Positions 19,034 through 29,571 of a stretch of 64,000 nt of DNA are shown piece by piece. Numbering within the stretch: the first letter of the stretch is position 1; each line of letters begins with the position of its first letter. Below the pieces are notes generated by a model, which was not told the DNA's origin, did not search any database, and was given only the letters and a program-made list of their open reading frames with translations. The position numbers and the translations under genes are program-made. This stretch comes from JASLDZ01 sp964242625. Lineage in GTDB: Bacteria > Pseudomonadota > Alphaproteobacteria > Caulobacterales > Caulobacteraceae. Where the stretch lies: the NCBI GenBank assembly GCA_964242625.1, contig CAXTAO010000011.1, forward strand, positions 1-64,000. The letters run 5' to 3'.

Positions 19034-19963
19034 TCAGTCACCCGCTGGCGCGCGCGCCAGCGGGTGGGCGCGCAGCACGGTTTCGCGCAGGCGGTCCTGG
19101 GTGACGTGGGTGTAGATCTGGGTGGTGGCGATGTCGGCGTGGCCGAGCAGCGTCTGCACCGTGCGCAGGTCCGCCCCGCCCTCCAGGAGATGCGTCGCAA
19201 AAGCGTGGCGCAGCACGTGCGGGCTCACCCGGGCGGGGTCTAGCCCGCCCAGCGCCGCCGCCCGGTTGAGGAGCTGCTGCAGCCGGCGCGGGGTGAGACG
19301 CGCGGCCGCCCCCGTGCGCGAGGGAAAGAGCCAGGGGCTGGCCTTCACCCCCGCCGGAACGAAGGCGCCTCGTACGGGCAGGTAGGCGGCGACCGCCGCC
19401 CGGGCAGGCGCGCCGAGGAGCGCCAGCCTCTCCTTGCCGCCCTTGCCGCGCACGATCAGGTGGTCGGGGTCGCGCGCGAACGGCGCGGCGGGGAGCGACG
19501 CCAACTCGCTCACGCGCAGGCCCGCCGCGTACAGCAGCTCCACCGCGCAGACGAGCCGCAGGCCCTCCGGTGAGCCCTGGGCGTAGAGGTCGGCGGCGCC
19601 GGCGAGCAGGCGCTTCACTTCCTCGCGGTCGAGCACCTTGGGCAGCGGGCGGCCGGCGCGCGGGGCCTCCACCCGGCGCGAGGGGTCGGCCTCGACCCAG
19701 CCCTCCTCGACGGCGAAGCGGTAGAACTGGCGTAGGGCGGCGCGACGGCGGGCGGCGGTGGCGGCGCTGAGGCCCTGGCGGCCGAGGTCGGCGAAGTAGC
19801 GCTCCACCGCCTCTGTCGAGGCGCCGAGCAACCCCGCCCTGTCACGCGCAAGCCAGCCCGCCGCGTCCCTCAGGTCGCGCCCGTAGGCCAGGAGCGTGTT
19901 GCGCGCCGCGCCGCGCTCGGCGGCCATCATCTCCAGGAAGGCCTCGATGCGCGCGGCGTCCAT
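19034..19963 (-). CDS. xerD: site-specific tyrosine recombinase XerD-type
   Basis: A 309-residue recombinase of normal Xer length. The N-terminal SAM-like DNA-binding domain (IEAFLEMMAAERGAARNTLL) is followed by the catalytic domain with its Arg (AAGLRVSEL), Lys (RGKGGKERL), His-x-x-Arg (SPHVLRHAFATHLL), second His (LGHADIATT) and nucleophile Tyr (QIYTHV). With XerC it resolves chromosome dimers at dif with FtsK. The ATG at 19963 fits the family's start. It is divergent from aroK with a 64-base gap, an arrangement common in alphaproteobacteria, so it is a chromosomal Xer and not an integrase. XerC cannot be fully excluded on motifs alone. Confidence 0.92.
   Translation of the reverse strand: MDAARIEAFLEMMAAERGAARNTLLAYGRDLRDAAGWLARDRAGLLGASTEAVERYFADLGRQGLSAATAARRRAALRQFYRFAVEEGWVEADPSRRVEAPRAGRPLPKVLDREEVKRLLAGAADLYAQGSPEGLRLVCAVELLYAAGLRVSELASLPAAPFARDPDHLIVRGKGGKERLALLGAPARAAVAAYLPVRGAFVPAGVKASPWLFPSRTGAAARLTPRRLQQLLNRAAALGGLDPARVSPHVLRHAFATHLLEGGADLRTVQTLLGHADIATTQIYTHVTQDRLRETVLRAHPLARAPAGD
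19039..19066. repeat. perfect 28-base palindrome at a convergent gene junction
   Basis: CACCCGCTGGCGCG is followed immediately by its exact reverse complement. It covers the last codons of xerD and lies 11 bases after the stop of the PEP-CTERM gene on the other strand. It could act as a two-way terminator at the transcript level, but there is no T run. Confidence 0.45.
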
Positions 19964-20027
19964 TCGCCCATGAGGCGCGGTGCGGGTGAACAGGCGGTGC
20001 ACGCATGCTAACGCTTTTCGCTTCGCC

Positions 20028-20591
20028 ATGGCCGCCCTCCCCCACCCGACGCCCGCCTTCTCCCTCGACCGGCCCGTGGCGCTGGTGGGGCTGATGGGCG
20101 TGGGCAAGACCACGGTCGGCCGCCGGCTTGCCGCGCGCTGGGGCGTGCCGTTCCGCGACGCCGACGCCGAGGTGGAGCGCGCCGCGGGGCGCACGGTCAG
20201 CGACATCTTCGCCGAGCTGGGCGAGGGCGCCTTCCGCGACGGCGAGCGGCGGGTGATCGCGCGCCTCCTGGACGAGGGTCCGCAGGTGCTGGCCACCGGC
20301 GGCGGCGCCTTCGCCCAGGCGGAGACGCGAGCGCTCCTCCGCGAAGGCGCGCTCGTGGTGTGGCTGCGCGCCGAGCTGCCGGTCCTGGCGCGGCGCGTCG
20401 GCCGGCGCGACACCCGCCCGCTCCTGCGCGGGCGCGATCCGCTGGAGGTGCTGATGGAGCAGTCCGCCCGGCGCGATCCGCTCTACCGCGAGGCGCACCT
20501 CGTGGTGGAGACGGGCGAGGGCCCCCACCAGATGGCGGTGGAGGCGGTGCACGCGGCGGTGCAGGCGCACCTGGAGGGCGGGGCGCGGTGA
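20028..20591 (+). CDS. aroK: shikimate kinase
   Basis: A 187-residue P-loop kinase that phosphorylates shikimate at O3 with ATP, the fifth step of the shikimate pathway. The Walker A loop GLMGVGKTT lies at residues 21-29. The shikimate-binding DAD (FRDADAEVE) and 'GEGAFRDGERRVI' follow, then 'LATGGGAF' and the lid 'RRDTRPLLRG'. The ATG at 20028 removes a Cys/Arg-rich leader that an upstream GTG would add. Its stop overlaps the aroB start (GTGA), so translation of the two is coupled. Confidence 0.95.
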   Translation: MAALPHPTPAFSLDRPVALVGLMGVGKTTVGRRLAARWGVPFRDADAEVERAAGRTVSDIFAELGEGAFRDGERRVIARLLDEGPQVLATGGGAFAQAETRALLREGALVVWLRAELPVLARRVGRRDTRPLLRGRDPLEVLMEQSARRDPLYREAHLVVETGEGPHQMAVEAVHAAVQAHLEGGAR

Positions 20592-21703
20592 GCGGGGCAC
20601 CCGTGCGCGAGATCCGCGTCGAGCTCGGCGCCCTCGCCTATCCCGTGCGGATCGGGCGTGGGGTGCTGGAGAGCGCGGGGGCGGCGATCGCACCGCTCCT
20701 GCGACGCCCCCGTGTGGCGGTCGTCGCCGACGCGACCGCGGCCGCCCTGCACGGCGCCACGCTGCGCGCCTCCCTGGCGTCGGCGGGGGTGGAGGGCGCC
20801 TGGATCGAAGTGCCGCCGGGCGAGGCGTCCAAGAGCTGGGGCGAGCTCGCCCGGGTGTGCGACGCGCTCCTGGAGCTCGAACTGGACCGCAACGAACTAG
20901 TCCTGGCCTTCGGCGGCGGTGTGGTGGGCGACCTCGCGGGCTTCGCGGCGGCGGTGACCAAGCGCGGGCTCGACTTCGTGCAGGTCCCGACCACGCTCCT
21001 GGCCCAGGTCGACAGCTCCGTCGGCGGCAAGACCGCCATCGACACGCCCCGCGGCAAGAACCTCGTGGGCGCCTTCCACCAGCCGCGGCTCGTCCTGGCC
21101 GACCTCGACGTGCTCTCGACCCTGCCGCCGCGCGAGGTGGCCGGGGGCCTGGCCGAGGTGATCAAGCACGGGCTCCTGGGCGACCGCGCCTATTTCGATG
21201 CGGTGGCGGCCGACCTCCCCGCCCTCCTCGCTCGCGAGCCCGAGGCGCTCGCCCGCGCGGTGGCGCGCTCGGTGGAGATCAAGGCGGAGGTGGTCGCCGC
21301 CGACGAGCGGGAAGGCGGGCGGCGCGCCCTCCTCAATCTCGGCCACACCTTCGGCCACGCGCTGGAAGCGGAGACGGGCTTCGGCGCAGGGCTGAGCCAT
21401 GGCGAGGCGGTGGGGCTGGGCTGCGCGCTGGCTGGCCGCTTCTCGGTCGCCCAGGGGCTCTGCCCGGAGGCGGACGCGCGCCGGGCGGAGGCGGTGATCG
21501 CCGCCGCGGGTCTGCCCACCCGGCTGGAGCAGGCTGGCCGCTTCGAGGCCGGACGCCTCCTTCACCATATGGCGCAGGACAAGAAGGCCGAGGGCGGCGC
21601 GCTCGTGCTGGTGCTCGTGCGCGCGATCGGCGAGGCATTCGTGGCCAAGGGCGTAGATCGGGCGACGGTCGCCGCCTTTTTGCGCGACGAGGGCGCGGAC
21701 TAG
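20588..21703 (+). CDS. aroB: 3-dehydroquinate synthase
   Basis: A 371-residue NAD- and metal-dependent enzyme that cyclises DAHP to 3-dehydroquinate. Signatures include 'LAFGGGVVGDLAGFAAAVTKRG', 'VPTTLLAQVDSSVGGKTAID' and 'KNLVGAFHQP', plus the metal ligands in 'EVIKHGLLGD' (Glu), 'NLGHTFGHALE' (two His) and 'LSHGEAVGLG' (His). The GTG at 20588 overlaps the aroK stop. It converges with a small membrane protein gene; the two stop codons overlap by three bases. Confidence 0.96.
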   Translation: MSGAPVREIRVELGALAYPVRIGRGVLESAGAAIAPLLRRPRVAVVADATAAALHGATLRASLASAGVEGAWIEVPPGEASKSWGELARVCDALLELELDRNELVLAFGGGVVGDLAGFAAAVTKRGLDFVQVPTTLLAQVDSSVGGKTAIDTPRGKNLVGAFHQPRLVLADLDVLSTLPPREVAGGLAEVIKHGLLGDRAYFDAVAADLPALLAREPEALARAVARSVEIKAEVVAADEREGGRRALLNLGHTFGHALEAETGFGAGLSHGEAVGLGCALAGRFSVAQGLCPEADARRAEAVIAAAGLPTRLEQAGRFEAGRLLHHMAQDKKAEGGALVLVLVRAIGEAFVAKGVDRATVAAFLRDEGAD

Positions 21704-21963
21704 TCGTCGTAGAGCCCCTCCTCCTCGGGCTCGTGAGTGGCGGCGGCCTCGTCGTAGCCGCGGCGGGCGGAGAAGAAGGCGAGCCACATCAGGCCGGCGG
21801 TCAGCGCCGCCACGGTCAGCGCGCCGCCGATCATCGCCACCCAGATCCACGGGGTGCCGCCGAAGCTCCCCGGCAGGCTGGCCGAAGCCCAGGCGCCAAA
21901 ACCCACGAGCCCCGCCGCCACCGCGACAATCAGGACGAGGGCGGCGATGACTCCCCGGCTCAT
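21700..21963 (-). CDS. small membrane protein, unknown function
   Basis: An 87-residue protein with two transmembrane helices (about residues 5-27 and 41-66) and an acidic C-terminal tail ending EPEEEGLYDD. The ATG at 21963 sits at the start of the first helix; longer in-frame versions overlap fadB and look non-protein-like. No named family is recognised. It follows the fadB-type gene by 46 bases on the same strand and could be the last gene of that operon. Confidence 0.7.
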   Translation of the reverse strand: MSRGVIAALVLIVAVAAGLVGFGAWASASLPGSFGGTPWIWVAMIGGALTVAALTAGLMWLAFFSARRGYDEAAATHEPEEEGLYDD

Positions 21964-22009
21964 GGCGGCCCTCCCCGGCGACAGCGACGCCGCCGGGCAG
22001 CCGGACGCG

Positions 22010-24226
<2,217 letters not shown>

Positions 24227-24249
24227 GACGATCTCCTTCAAGGCCGGGT

Positions 24250-25455
24250 TCACACGCGCTCGATCACGGTGGCGGTGCCCATGCCGCCGCCGATGCAGAG
24301 GGTCGCCAGCGCGGTGGACTTGCCGGTGCGCTCCAGCTCGTCGAGCACCGTGCCGAGGATCATGGCCCCGGTGGCGCCCAGCGGGTGACCCATGGCGATG
24401 GCCCCGCCGCAGACGTTGATCCTGTCGTGGGCGATATCGAGCGCCTGCATGTAGCGCAGCACCACCGCGGCGAAGGCCTCGTTCAGCTCGTACAGGTCGA
24501 TGTCGCCCGGCTGCATGCCCAGGCGCCCAAGAAGCTTGCGGGTCACGGGCTCGGGCCCCGTCAGCATGATCGAGGGCTCCGAGCCGATGGAGGCCATACC
24601 CTTGATCCGCGCGCGAGGCTTCAGCCCCAGCGCCTCGCCCGCCTCGCGCGAGCCCACGAGCACGCCCGCCGCCCCGTCGACGATGCCCGACGAATTGCCC
24701 GCGTGGTGCACGTGGTTCACCCGCTCCATCTGCGGATAGCGCTGGGTGATCACCGCGTCGAAGCCCATCTCGCCCGGGACCTGGAACGAGGGGTTGAGCG
24801 CGCCCAGCGTCTGCATGGTGGCCTGGCCGCGCACGGTCTCGTCGTGGTCGAGCTGGACGAGGCCGAGCTGGTTGCGCACCGGCGCGATCGAGCCCTTGAA
24901 GCGCCCCTCCTCCCAGCTCTTCGCCGCGCGACGCTGGCTCTCGACGGCGTAGGCGTCGCAGTCGTCGCGCGAGAAGCCGTAGACGGTCGCGATGGCGTCG
25001 GCCGAGACGCCCTGGGGCACGAAGTAGGTCTTGAAGGCGGGGTCGGGGTCGGTGGGCCAGGCCCCGCCGTCCGACGCCATGGGCACGCGGCTCATCGCTT
25101 CCACCCCGCCGCCGATCGCCATGTCGGCCTCGCCGCTCATCACCTTGGCCGCCGCCATATTCACCGCCTCCAGCCCCGAGGCGCAGAAGCGGTTGATCTG
25201 CACGCCCGCGGTGGTCTGAGCGTAGCCGGCGTTGAGCACGGCGGTGCGCGCGATGTCGGCCCCCTGCTCGCCCACGGGGGTGACGCAGCCCAGCACGACG
25301 TCGTCGACCTTCGAGGTGTCGAGGTGGTTGCGGTCGCGCAGCGCCTGCAGAACCTGGGTGGCGAGGCTCAGCGCGGTGATCTCGTGCAGCGAGCCATCCT
25401 TCTTGCCCTTGCCGCGCGGGGTGCGCACCGCGTCGTAGATGAAGGCCTCAGGCAT
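24250..25455 (-). CDS. acetyl-CoA C-acyltransferase (thiolase)
   Basis: A 401-residue thiolase. The nucleophile Cys is in 'QINRFCASGLEAVN', the active-site His in 'GGAIAMGHPLGATGA' and the second Cys in 'ALATLCIGGGMGTA'. It cleaves 3-ketoacyl-CoA to acetyl-CoA and a shortened acyl-CoA, completing the cycle with the fadB-type enzyme 23 bases downstream. GGAGGAG precedes the ATG. Its start overlaps the end of the OsmC gene by 8 bases. FadA-like beta-oxidation is favoured by context over acetoacetyl-CoA synthesis. Confidence 0.94.
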   Translation of the reverse strand: MPEAFIYDAVRTPRGKGKKDGSLHEITALSLATQVLQALRDRNHLDTSKVDDVVLGCVTPVGEQGADIARTAVLNAGYAQTTAGVQINRFCASGLEAVNMAAAKVMSGEADMAIGGGVEAMSRVPMASDGGAWPTDPDPAFKTYFVPQGVSADAIATVYGFSRDDCDAYAVESQRRAAKSWEEGRFKGSIAPVRNQLGLVQLDHDETVRGQATMQTLGALNPSFQVPGEMGFDAVITQRYPQMERVNHVHHAGNSSGIVDGAAGVLVGSREAGEALGLKPRARIKGMASIGSEPSIMLTGPEPVTRKLLGRLGMQPGDIDLYELNEAFAAVVLRYMQALDIAHDRINVCGGAIAMGHPLGATGAMILGTVLDELERTGKSTALATLCIGGGMGTATVIERV

Positions 25456-25969
25456 GGGCGGCGGCTCCTCCGGCGGCCGCGACTTCGGTGGTCGCGGGCG
25501 GTTCGACGGTGATCTCGGCCGTGACCGAGTTGGCGATGAAGCAGGCCTCGTGGGCCCGGTGGTGCAGGTCGTCGAGCTGGCTCTGCGCGGGCGCCTTGCC
25601 CGGCGGCCACTCGATGGCGGGGCGCAGCGCGATGCGGGTCACGGCGAAGCGCCCGTCGCTGAGCTTGCCCATGCGGCCGCCCGCGCGGTCGCGGTAGCTG
25701 AGCACCGCGAAGCCCGCGTGGCGCGCCAGGTCGATGAAGGTCAGCATGTGGCAGGCGGCGACGGCGGCGACCAGCATCTCCTCCGGATCGGCGGCGGCCT
25801 CCGCGCTCCAGGGCGCGCGCACGACCGAGGGCGAGGCCGAGCCCGGCAGGGTGATCCCGCCGTCGAACCCCACCGTGTGCTCGCGCGAGTAGTGGCCGGC
25901 CAGCATGTCGGCCTCGCCCGGGCCGCGCCAGTCGAGGGTGGCGGTGTGCTCAGCCACGGGCGGGAGCAT
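25448..25969 (-). CDS. OsmC family protein
   Basis: A 173-residue OsmC/Ohr-fold protein: 'HTVGFDGGITLPGSASPSVV', 'ADPEEMLVAAVAACHMLTFI' (first Cys) and 'DDLHHRAHEACFIANSV' (second Cys). The pair of Cys is the peroxidatic/resolving couple of organic-hydroperoxide reductases. It probably reduces lipid or organic peroxides, or responds to osmotic stress. Lying within the fatty-acid oxidation operon, it may deal with peroxides from acyl-CoA metabolism; that link is inference. It overlaps the SDR gene by 20 bases and the thiolase by 8. Confidence 0.9.
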   Translation of the reverse strand: MLPPVAEHTATLDWRGPGEADMLAGHYSREHTVGFDGGITLPGSASPSVVRAPWSAEAAADPEEMLVAAVAACHMLTFIDLARHAGFAVLSYRDRAGGRMGKLSDGRFAVTRIALRPAIEWPPGKAPAQSQLDDLHHRAHEACFIANSVTAEITVEPPATTEVAAAGGAAAHA

Positions 25970-26765
25970 CCAGAAGGCCCGACATGCGGTAGCCGTTCAG
26001 CGTCGATCCGCCGTCCACGTCGAGGATCGTGCCGGTGACATAGGCGGCGGCGGGGCTCGACAGGTACACGGCCGCGTCGCCGATCTCGTCGGCCCGACCG
26101 TAGCGGCGCAGGGCGACGTTGGCCTTGGTGGCGGCCTGCGCCTCCTCAGTGGGGGCCAGCCGCGCCATGCCCTCGGTGCCCTCGATCGGGCCGGGGGTGA
26201 TGGCGTTGACCCGCACGCCCATGGGCCCCCATTCGAGCGCCAGGCACTGCACCAGCATGTTGACCCCCGCCTTGGCGGCGCAGACGTGGCTCTGCAGGGC
26301 GGTGGGGTTCACCGCCTGGCCCGCGGTGATGGCGATCAGCGAGGCGCCCGGCCGCACCAGGTGCTCCCACCCCGCGCGGAACAGGTTGAAGGTGCCCAGG
26401 AGGTCGATGTCGACCACCGCCTTGAAGGCGTTGGCGCTCATGCCGAGCGCGGGGGCCGGAAAGTTGCCCGCCTGCCCGGCGATCAGGATGTCAAAGGCGC
26501 CGAGATCGCGCGCCGCCTGGGCGAGCACCGCCTCGGTCGCCGCGTAGTCGCGCACGTCGGCGGTGTAGGCGCGCGCGCCACAGCCGATCTCCTCGGCGGC
26601 GGCCTGCGCCTTGTCGGGCTTGCGGCCCATGACGGCGACCTTGGCTCCCAGCCCCGCGAAGCGATGGGCGATGCCGAGGTTGATGCCGCTCGTGCCGCCC
26701 GCGATGAAGGCGGTCTTCCCGGCCAGGAGGTCGGGCGCGAAAGTCGACTGGGGGGCCCGTTCCAT
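25950..26765 (-). CDS. SDR family oxidoreductase
   Basis: A 271-residue short-chain dehydrogenase. The cofactor loop is 'TAFIAGGTSGINLGIAHRFA', and 'ILIAGQAGNF' replaces the usual NNAG. The catalytic-region motif 'SHVCAAKAGVNMLVQCLA' has the Lys of the family, but the Tyr of YxxxK is replaced by Cys-type sequence (HVCAAK). This pattern is seen in 2,4-dienoyl-CoA reductase (DECR)-type members, which fits a role with unsaturated acyl-CoAs in this operon. The start was set at 26765, where ATG overlaps the upstream stop; the longer leader is not protein-like. Confidence 0.88.
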   Translation of the reverse strand: MERAPQSTFAPDLLAGKTAFIAGGTSGINLGIAHRFAGLGAKVAVMGRKPDKAQAAAEEIGCGARAYTADVRDYAATEAVLAQAARDLGAFDILIAGQAGNFPAPALGMSANAFKAVVDIDLLGTFNLFRAGWEHLVRPGASLIAITAGQAVNPTALQSHVCAAKAGVNMLVQCLALEWGPMGVRVNAITPGPIEGTEGMARLAPTEEAQAATKANVALRRYGRADEIGDAAVYLSSPAAAYVTGTILDVDGGSTLNGYRMSGLLDAPARG

Positions 26766-28549
26766 CAGAACGCCTCCGCCCGCAGCGCCATCATCGAAGC
26801 GGCCCCCGTCTTCAGCTTGGCGAGGTGCATGGCCCCCTCTGGCGCTATGCGGTCGAGGAAGTAGCGGCCGGTCGTGAGCTTGTCGGCGTAGAACGGGTCG
26901 GCCTCGCCGCCCGTGACCTTGGCCTGGGCGGCGCCCGCGATCTTCAGCCACATGAAGGCCAGCGCGGTCGTGCCGAACAGGCGCAGGTAGTCGGTGGAGG
27001 CCGCGCCCGCGTTGTCCGGATCGGCCAGGCCGTTCTGCATCAGCCAGAAGGTCGCCTCCTGCAGCTGAGCCTTGAGCGCGGCCAGACCTTCGGCGAACGG
27101 CTTGCAGGCGTCATCGCCGCCGTGCTCGGCGACCGCCGCGTCCACCTCGGCGAAGAACGCCATCACCGCGCGCCCGCCCTTGGCGGCGAGCTTGCGGCCC
27201 ACAAGGTCGAGCGCCTGCACGCCGTTGGTGCCCTCGTAGATCTGGGCGATGCGCGCATCGCGCAGGTACTGGCTCGCCGGGAAGTGCTCGGTGAAGCCCG
27301 AGCCGCCGTGCACCTGCATGGCGGCCGAGCAGATGTCGAAGCCCTTGTCGGTGAGGTAGGCCTTCACGATGGGCGTCATCAGCCCCATCACGTCGGCCGC
27401 CTTCTCGCGCGTCTCCGCGTCAGGCGCCTTGTGCTGCAGGTCGCCGTGCAGCGCGGTCCACAGCACGAAAAGCCGCCCCGCCTCGATCACCGCGCGGCTG
27501 TCCATCAGCATGCGGCGCACGTCGGGGTGCACGATGATCGGGTCGGCGGGGCCCTGCGCGTTCTTCGGCCCGGTGAGCGAGCGGCCCTGCAGCCGGTCGC
27601 GCGCGAAGTCGACCGCCGCCTGGTAGGCCGCCTCGCCCTGCGCCAGGCCCTGGACGCCGACGCCCAGGCGGGCTTCGTTCATCATCACGAACATGATCTT
27701 GAGGCCGGAGTTCTCCTCGCCGACGAGCCACCCCCGCGCGCCGTCGTACTGCATGACGCAGGTGGCGTTGCCGTGAATGCCCATCTTCTCCTCGAGCCCC
27801 GCGCAGCTCACCGCGTTGCGCTCGCCGCGTGCGCCCGCGACGTCGGGGATGAACTTCGGCACGATGAACAGACTGATGCCCTTCACTCCCGCGGGCGCGC
27901 CCTCGATCCGCGCCAGCACGAGGTGGACGATGTTGTCGGCCAGGTCGTGCTCGCCGCCGGAGATCCAGATCTTCTGCCCGGTGATCGCGTAGGAGCCGTC
28001 GCCGTTGGGCACCGCCTTGGTGCGCAGCATGCCGAGGTCGGTGCCGCACTGGGGCTCGGTCAGGTTCATGGTGCCCGTCCACTCGCCGGAAACGAGCTTG
28101 GGCAGGTACATGGCCTTCTGCGCGTCCGACCCGCCCTCCCGGATGGCGGCGTAGGCTCCGTGGGTCAGCCCCGGGTACATGCCGAAGGCCATGTTCGCGC
28201 CCGAGGTCATCTCGCTGTAGGCGGCCCCCACCACCGCTGGCAGGCCCTGGCCTCCGTAGTCGGGGTCGGAGGTGAGCGAGGTCCACCCGCTCTCCGCCAG
28301 CTGGCGATAGGCGTCGCGGAACCCCGTGGGCGTCTTCACCCCGTCGGCCGACCAGGTGCAGCCTTCCGTATCGCCCACCTTGTTCAACGGCGCGAGCACG
28401 CCCTCGCAGAAGCGCGCCGCTTCCTCCAGCACCTGCTCGACCGTCTCGGACGAGGCGTCCGCGAAGCCCGGCAGGTTGGAATAGCCGTCGATGCGCAGCA
28501 CGTCGCGCAGGAGAAAGACGTGGTCGCGGACGGGGGCGCGGTAGGGCAT
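26765..28549 (-). CDS. acyl-CoA dehydrogenase
   Basis: A 594-residue FAD enzyme of the large acyl-CoA dehydrogenase group with a C-terminal extension. Typical parts are 'MYLPKLVSGEWTGTMNLTEP' (FAD/substrate loop), 'GTDLGMLRTKAVPNGDGSYA', 'ITGQKIWISGGEHDLADNI', 'QVHGGSGFTEHFPASQYLRD' and 'IAQIYEGTNGVQALDLVGRK', which contains the region of the catalytic Glu. It introduces the trans-2 double bond that the fadB-type enzyme then hydrates. GGAG precedes the ATG. It lies 17 bases downstream of the MerR regulator gene and is probably co-transcribed with it. Confidence 0.94.
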   Translation of the reverse strand: MPYRAPVRDHVFLLRDVLRIDGYSNLPGFADASSETVEQVLEEAARFCEGVLAPLNKVGDTEGCTWSADGVKTPTGFRDAYRQLAESGWTSLTSDPDYGGQGLPAVVGAAYSEMTSGANMAFGMYPGLTHGAYAAIREGGSDAQKAMYLPKLVSGEWTGTMNLTEPQCGTDLGMLRTKAVPNGDGSYAITGQKIWISGGEHDLADNIVHLVLARIEGAPAGVKGISLFIVPKFIPDVAGARGERNAVSCAGLEEKMGIHGNATCVMQYDGARGWLVGEENSGLKIMFVMMNEARLGVGVQGLAQGEAAYQAAVDFARDRLQGRSLTGPKNAQGPADPIIVHPDVRRMLMDSRAVIEAGRLFVLWTALHGDLQHKAPDAETREKAADVMGLMTPIVKAYLTDKGFDICSAAMQVHGGSGFTEHFPASQYLRDARIAQIYEGTNGVQALDLVGRKLAAKGGRAVMAFFAEVDAAVAEHGGDDACKPFAEGLAALKAQLQEATFWLMQNGLADPDNAGAASTDYLRLFGTTALAFMWLKIAGAAQAKVTGGEADPFYADKLTTGRYFLDRIAPEGAMHLAKLKTGAASMMALRAEAF

Positions 28550-28566
28550 CGGGTCTCCAGAACGGG

Positions 28567-29064
28567 TCAGGCGTCGGATCGGGCGGCGAGGGCGTCGTCA
28601 GGGTGGGCGTCGTCCAGCCGGGCGCGCAGCACGCGCTCGTAGGCTTGGGCTTCGGGCAGGAGGTCGGGGCGCAGCGCCGCCAGCCGGTCCTCCAGCCGGG
28701 CGCAACCCTCCTCCAGCACCTGGATCGAGTGGTCGATGTCCTCCCGCTGAACTTTCAGGGCCGTGATCCTCTCGCGGAACTTGGGCAGGGACGCGGCCAT
28801 CTGCACCGCACCGCCGTCCCGCTCGTCGTAGAGGTCGAGGAGCTCGCCCAGCTCCTGCAGGCTGAAGCCCACGCGGCGGCCGCGCACGATCAGCTGCAGC
28901 CGCGCCCGGTCGCGCGCGTCGTAAACGCGGGTCAGGCCCTGGCGCGCAGGCGTCAGGAGCGCGCGGTCCTCGTAGAAGCGCAGCGCGCGCGGCGTCACGC
29001 CGAACTCGTCGCAGAGCTGGCGGATGCTCCACACACGCTCGGGCCTGCGCAGGACAGCGGACAT
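28567..29064 (-). CDS. MerR-family regulator (LiuR-like) of the acyl-CoA operon
   Basis: A 165-residue regulator with an N-terminal MerR winged helix: 'WSIRQLCDEFGVTPRALRFY', 'EDRALLTPARQGLTRVYDAR', 'GFSLQELGELLDLYD', followed by a coiled-coil dimerisation helix and a tail without the Cys ligands of metal-sensing MerR proteins. It is the first gene of the minus-strand acyl-CoA dehydrogenase/SDR/OsmC/thiolase/fadB operon. LiuR-type MerR proteins control branched-chain amino-acid and fatty-acid degradation in proteobacteria. A LiuR-like site lies 22 bases ahead of its start, suggesting it regulates itself and the operon. Confidence 0.9.
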   Translation of the reverse strand: MSAVLRRPERVWSIRQLCDEFGVTPRALRFYEDRALLTPARQGLTRVYDARDRARLQLIVRGRRVGFSLQELGELLDLYDERDGGAVQMAASLPKFRERITALKVQREDIDHSIQVLEEGCARLEDRLAALRPDLLPEAQAYERVLRARLDDAHPDDALAARSDA

Positions 29065-29085
29065 ATGGGGCGAAGTACGCTCCGC

Positions 29086-29100
29086 TTACGTGAGCGTCAA
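29086..29100. promoter_or_regulatory. putative LiuR-like operator
   Basis: TTACGTGAGCGTCAA has the ACG-N4-CGT core with outer TT and AA that is characteristic of LiuR-type MerR binding sites. It lies in the gap between the MerR gene (start 29064) and the divergent small helical-protein gene (start 29174), so it could affect both. The match is by eye to the remembered consensus. Confidence 0.5.
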
Positions 29101-29173
29101 CTGAAGCGGCACTCTACCTTGACGAGAGTGTTCGGGCGTGCCCTGCTCCGATTGACAACCAGGGAGATGCGGC

Positions 29174-29530
29174 ATGGACAGGGCCGAAGTCGCGATGGAC
29201 GTGGCGGCGCGGCTCGGCGCGGCCGAGCGCGCGATCGACGAGGCCGTGCGGGCGGGGGCCGACCTCCTCGGGCGGCTCGCCACCGCGCGGGGCGATCTCG
29301 ACCTGTCGGCGGTGGTGGGCGGCGAGGCCTTCGAGCGCTCCACCGCCGCCTTGGCCGCGCTCTCGGCGGCACGCGCCGAGACGGCGGCCTGCCACGACGT
29401 CTTGTCGCGCGTGCAGGTGCGCGTGGGGCTGGGCGCGGTGGCCACCGGCCAGGGCGGCAAGACGCCGCCGCCCTCCGCCCACGCCGTGAGCGCCGACGCC
29501 GGAGCGGAAGTCCGCCGCCTGCGCGCCTGA
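29174..29530 (+). CDS. small helical protein, paralogue of the gene at 2595-2918
   Basis: A 118-residue Ala-rich helical protein with GGGAG before its ATG. It shares with the protein at 2595-2918 the pattern RL-x2-AE-x-A, LL-x3-x2-AR-x-(E/D)-L-x-L, then (S/A)-x-AAL-x2-A-x2-E-x4-H. There is no signal peptide or membrane segment; a central long helix and a flexible C-terminus (PPPSAHAVSADAG) are likely. It is divergent from the MerR/fatty-acid operon and may share its operator region. The function is unknown. Confidence 0.72.
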   Translation: MDRAEVAMDVAARLGAAERAIDEAVRAGADLLGRLATARGDLDLSAVVGGEAFERSTAALAALSAARAETAACHDVLSRVQVRVGLGAVATGQGGKTPPPSAHAVSADAGAEVRRLRA

Positions 29531-29543
29531 ATCTCGGAAACGT

Positions 29544-29571
29544 CCGGGCTTGCGCGCCTTGGCAAGCCCGG
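29544..29571 (+). terminator. possible terminator hairpin
   Basis: CCGGGCTTG and CAAGCCCGG form a perfect 9-base-pair stem 13 bases after the stop of the small helical-protein gene. No T run follows directly. It could insulate this gene from the cytochrome oxidase cluster downstream. Confidence 0.4.

Noticed and set aside
19034..19963. Tyrosine recombinase as evidence of a mobile element
   Set aside because: Its length and position divergent from aroK fit the chromosomal Xer protein, and no attachment site or cargo is next to it.
26825..28642. 605-residue plus-strand frame
   Set aside because: Antisense to the acyl-CoA dehydrogenase, with His/Arg/Val-rich shadow composition.
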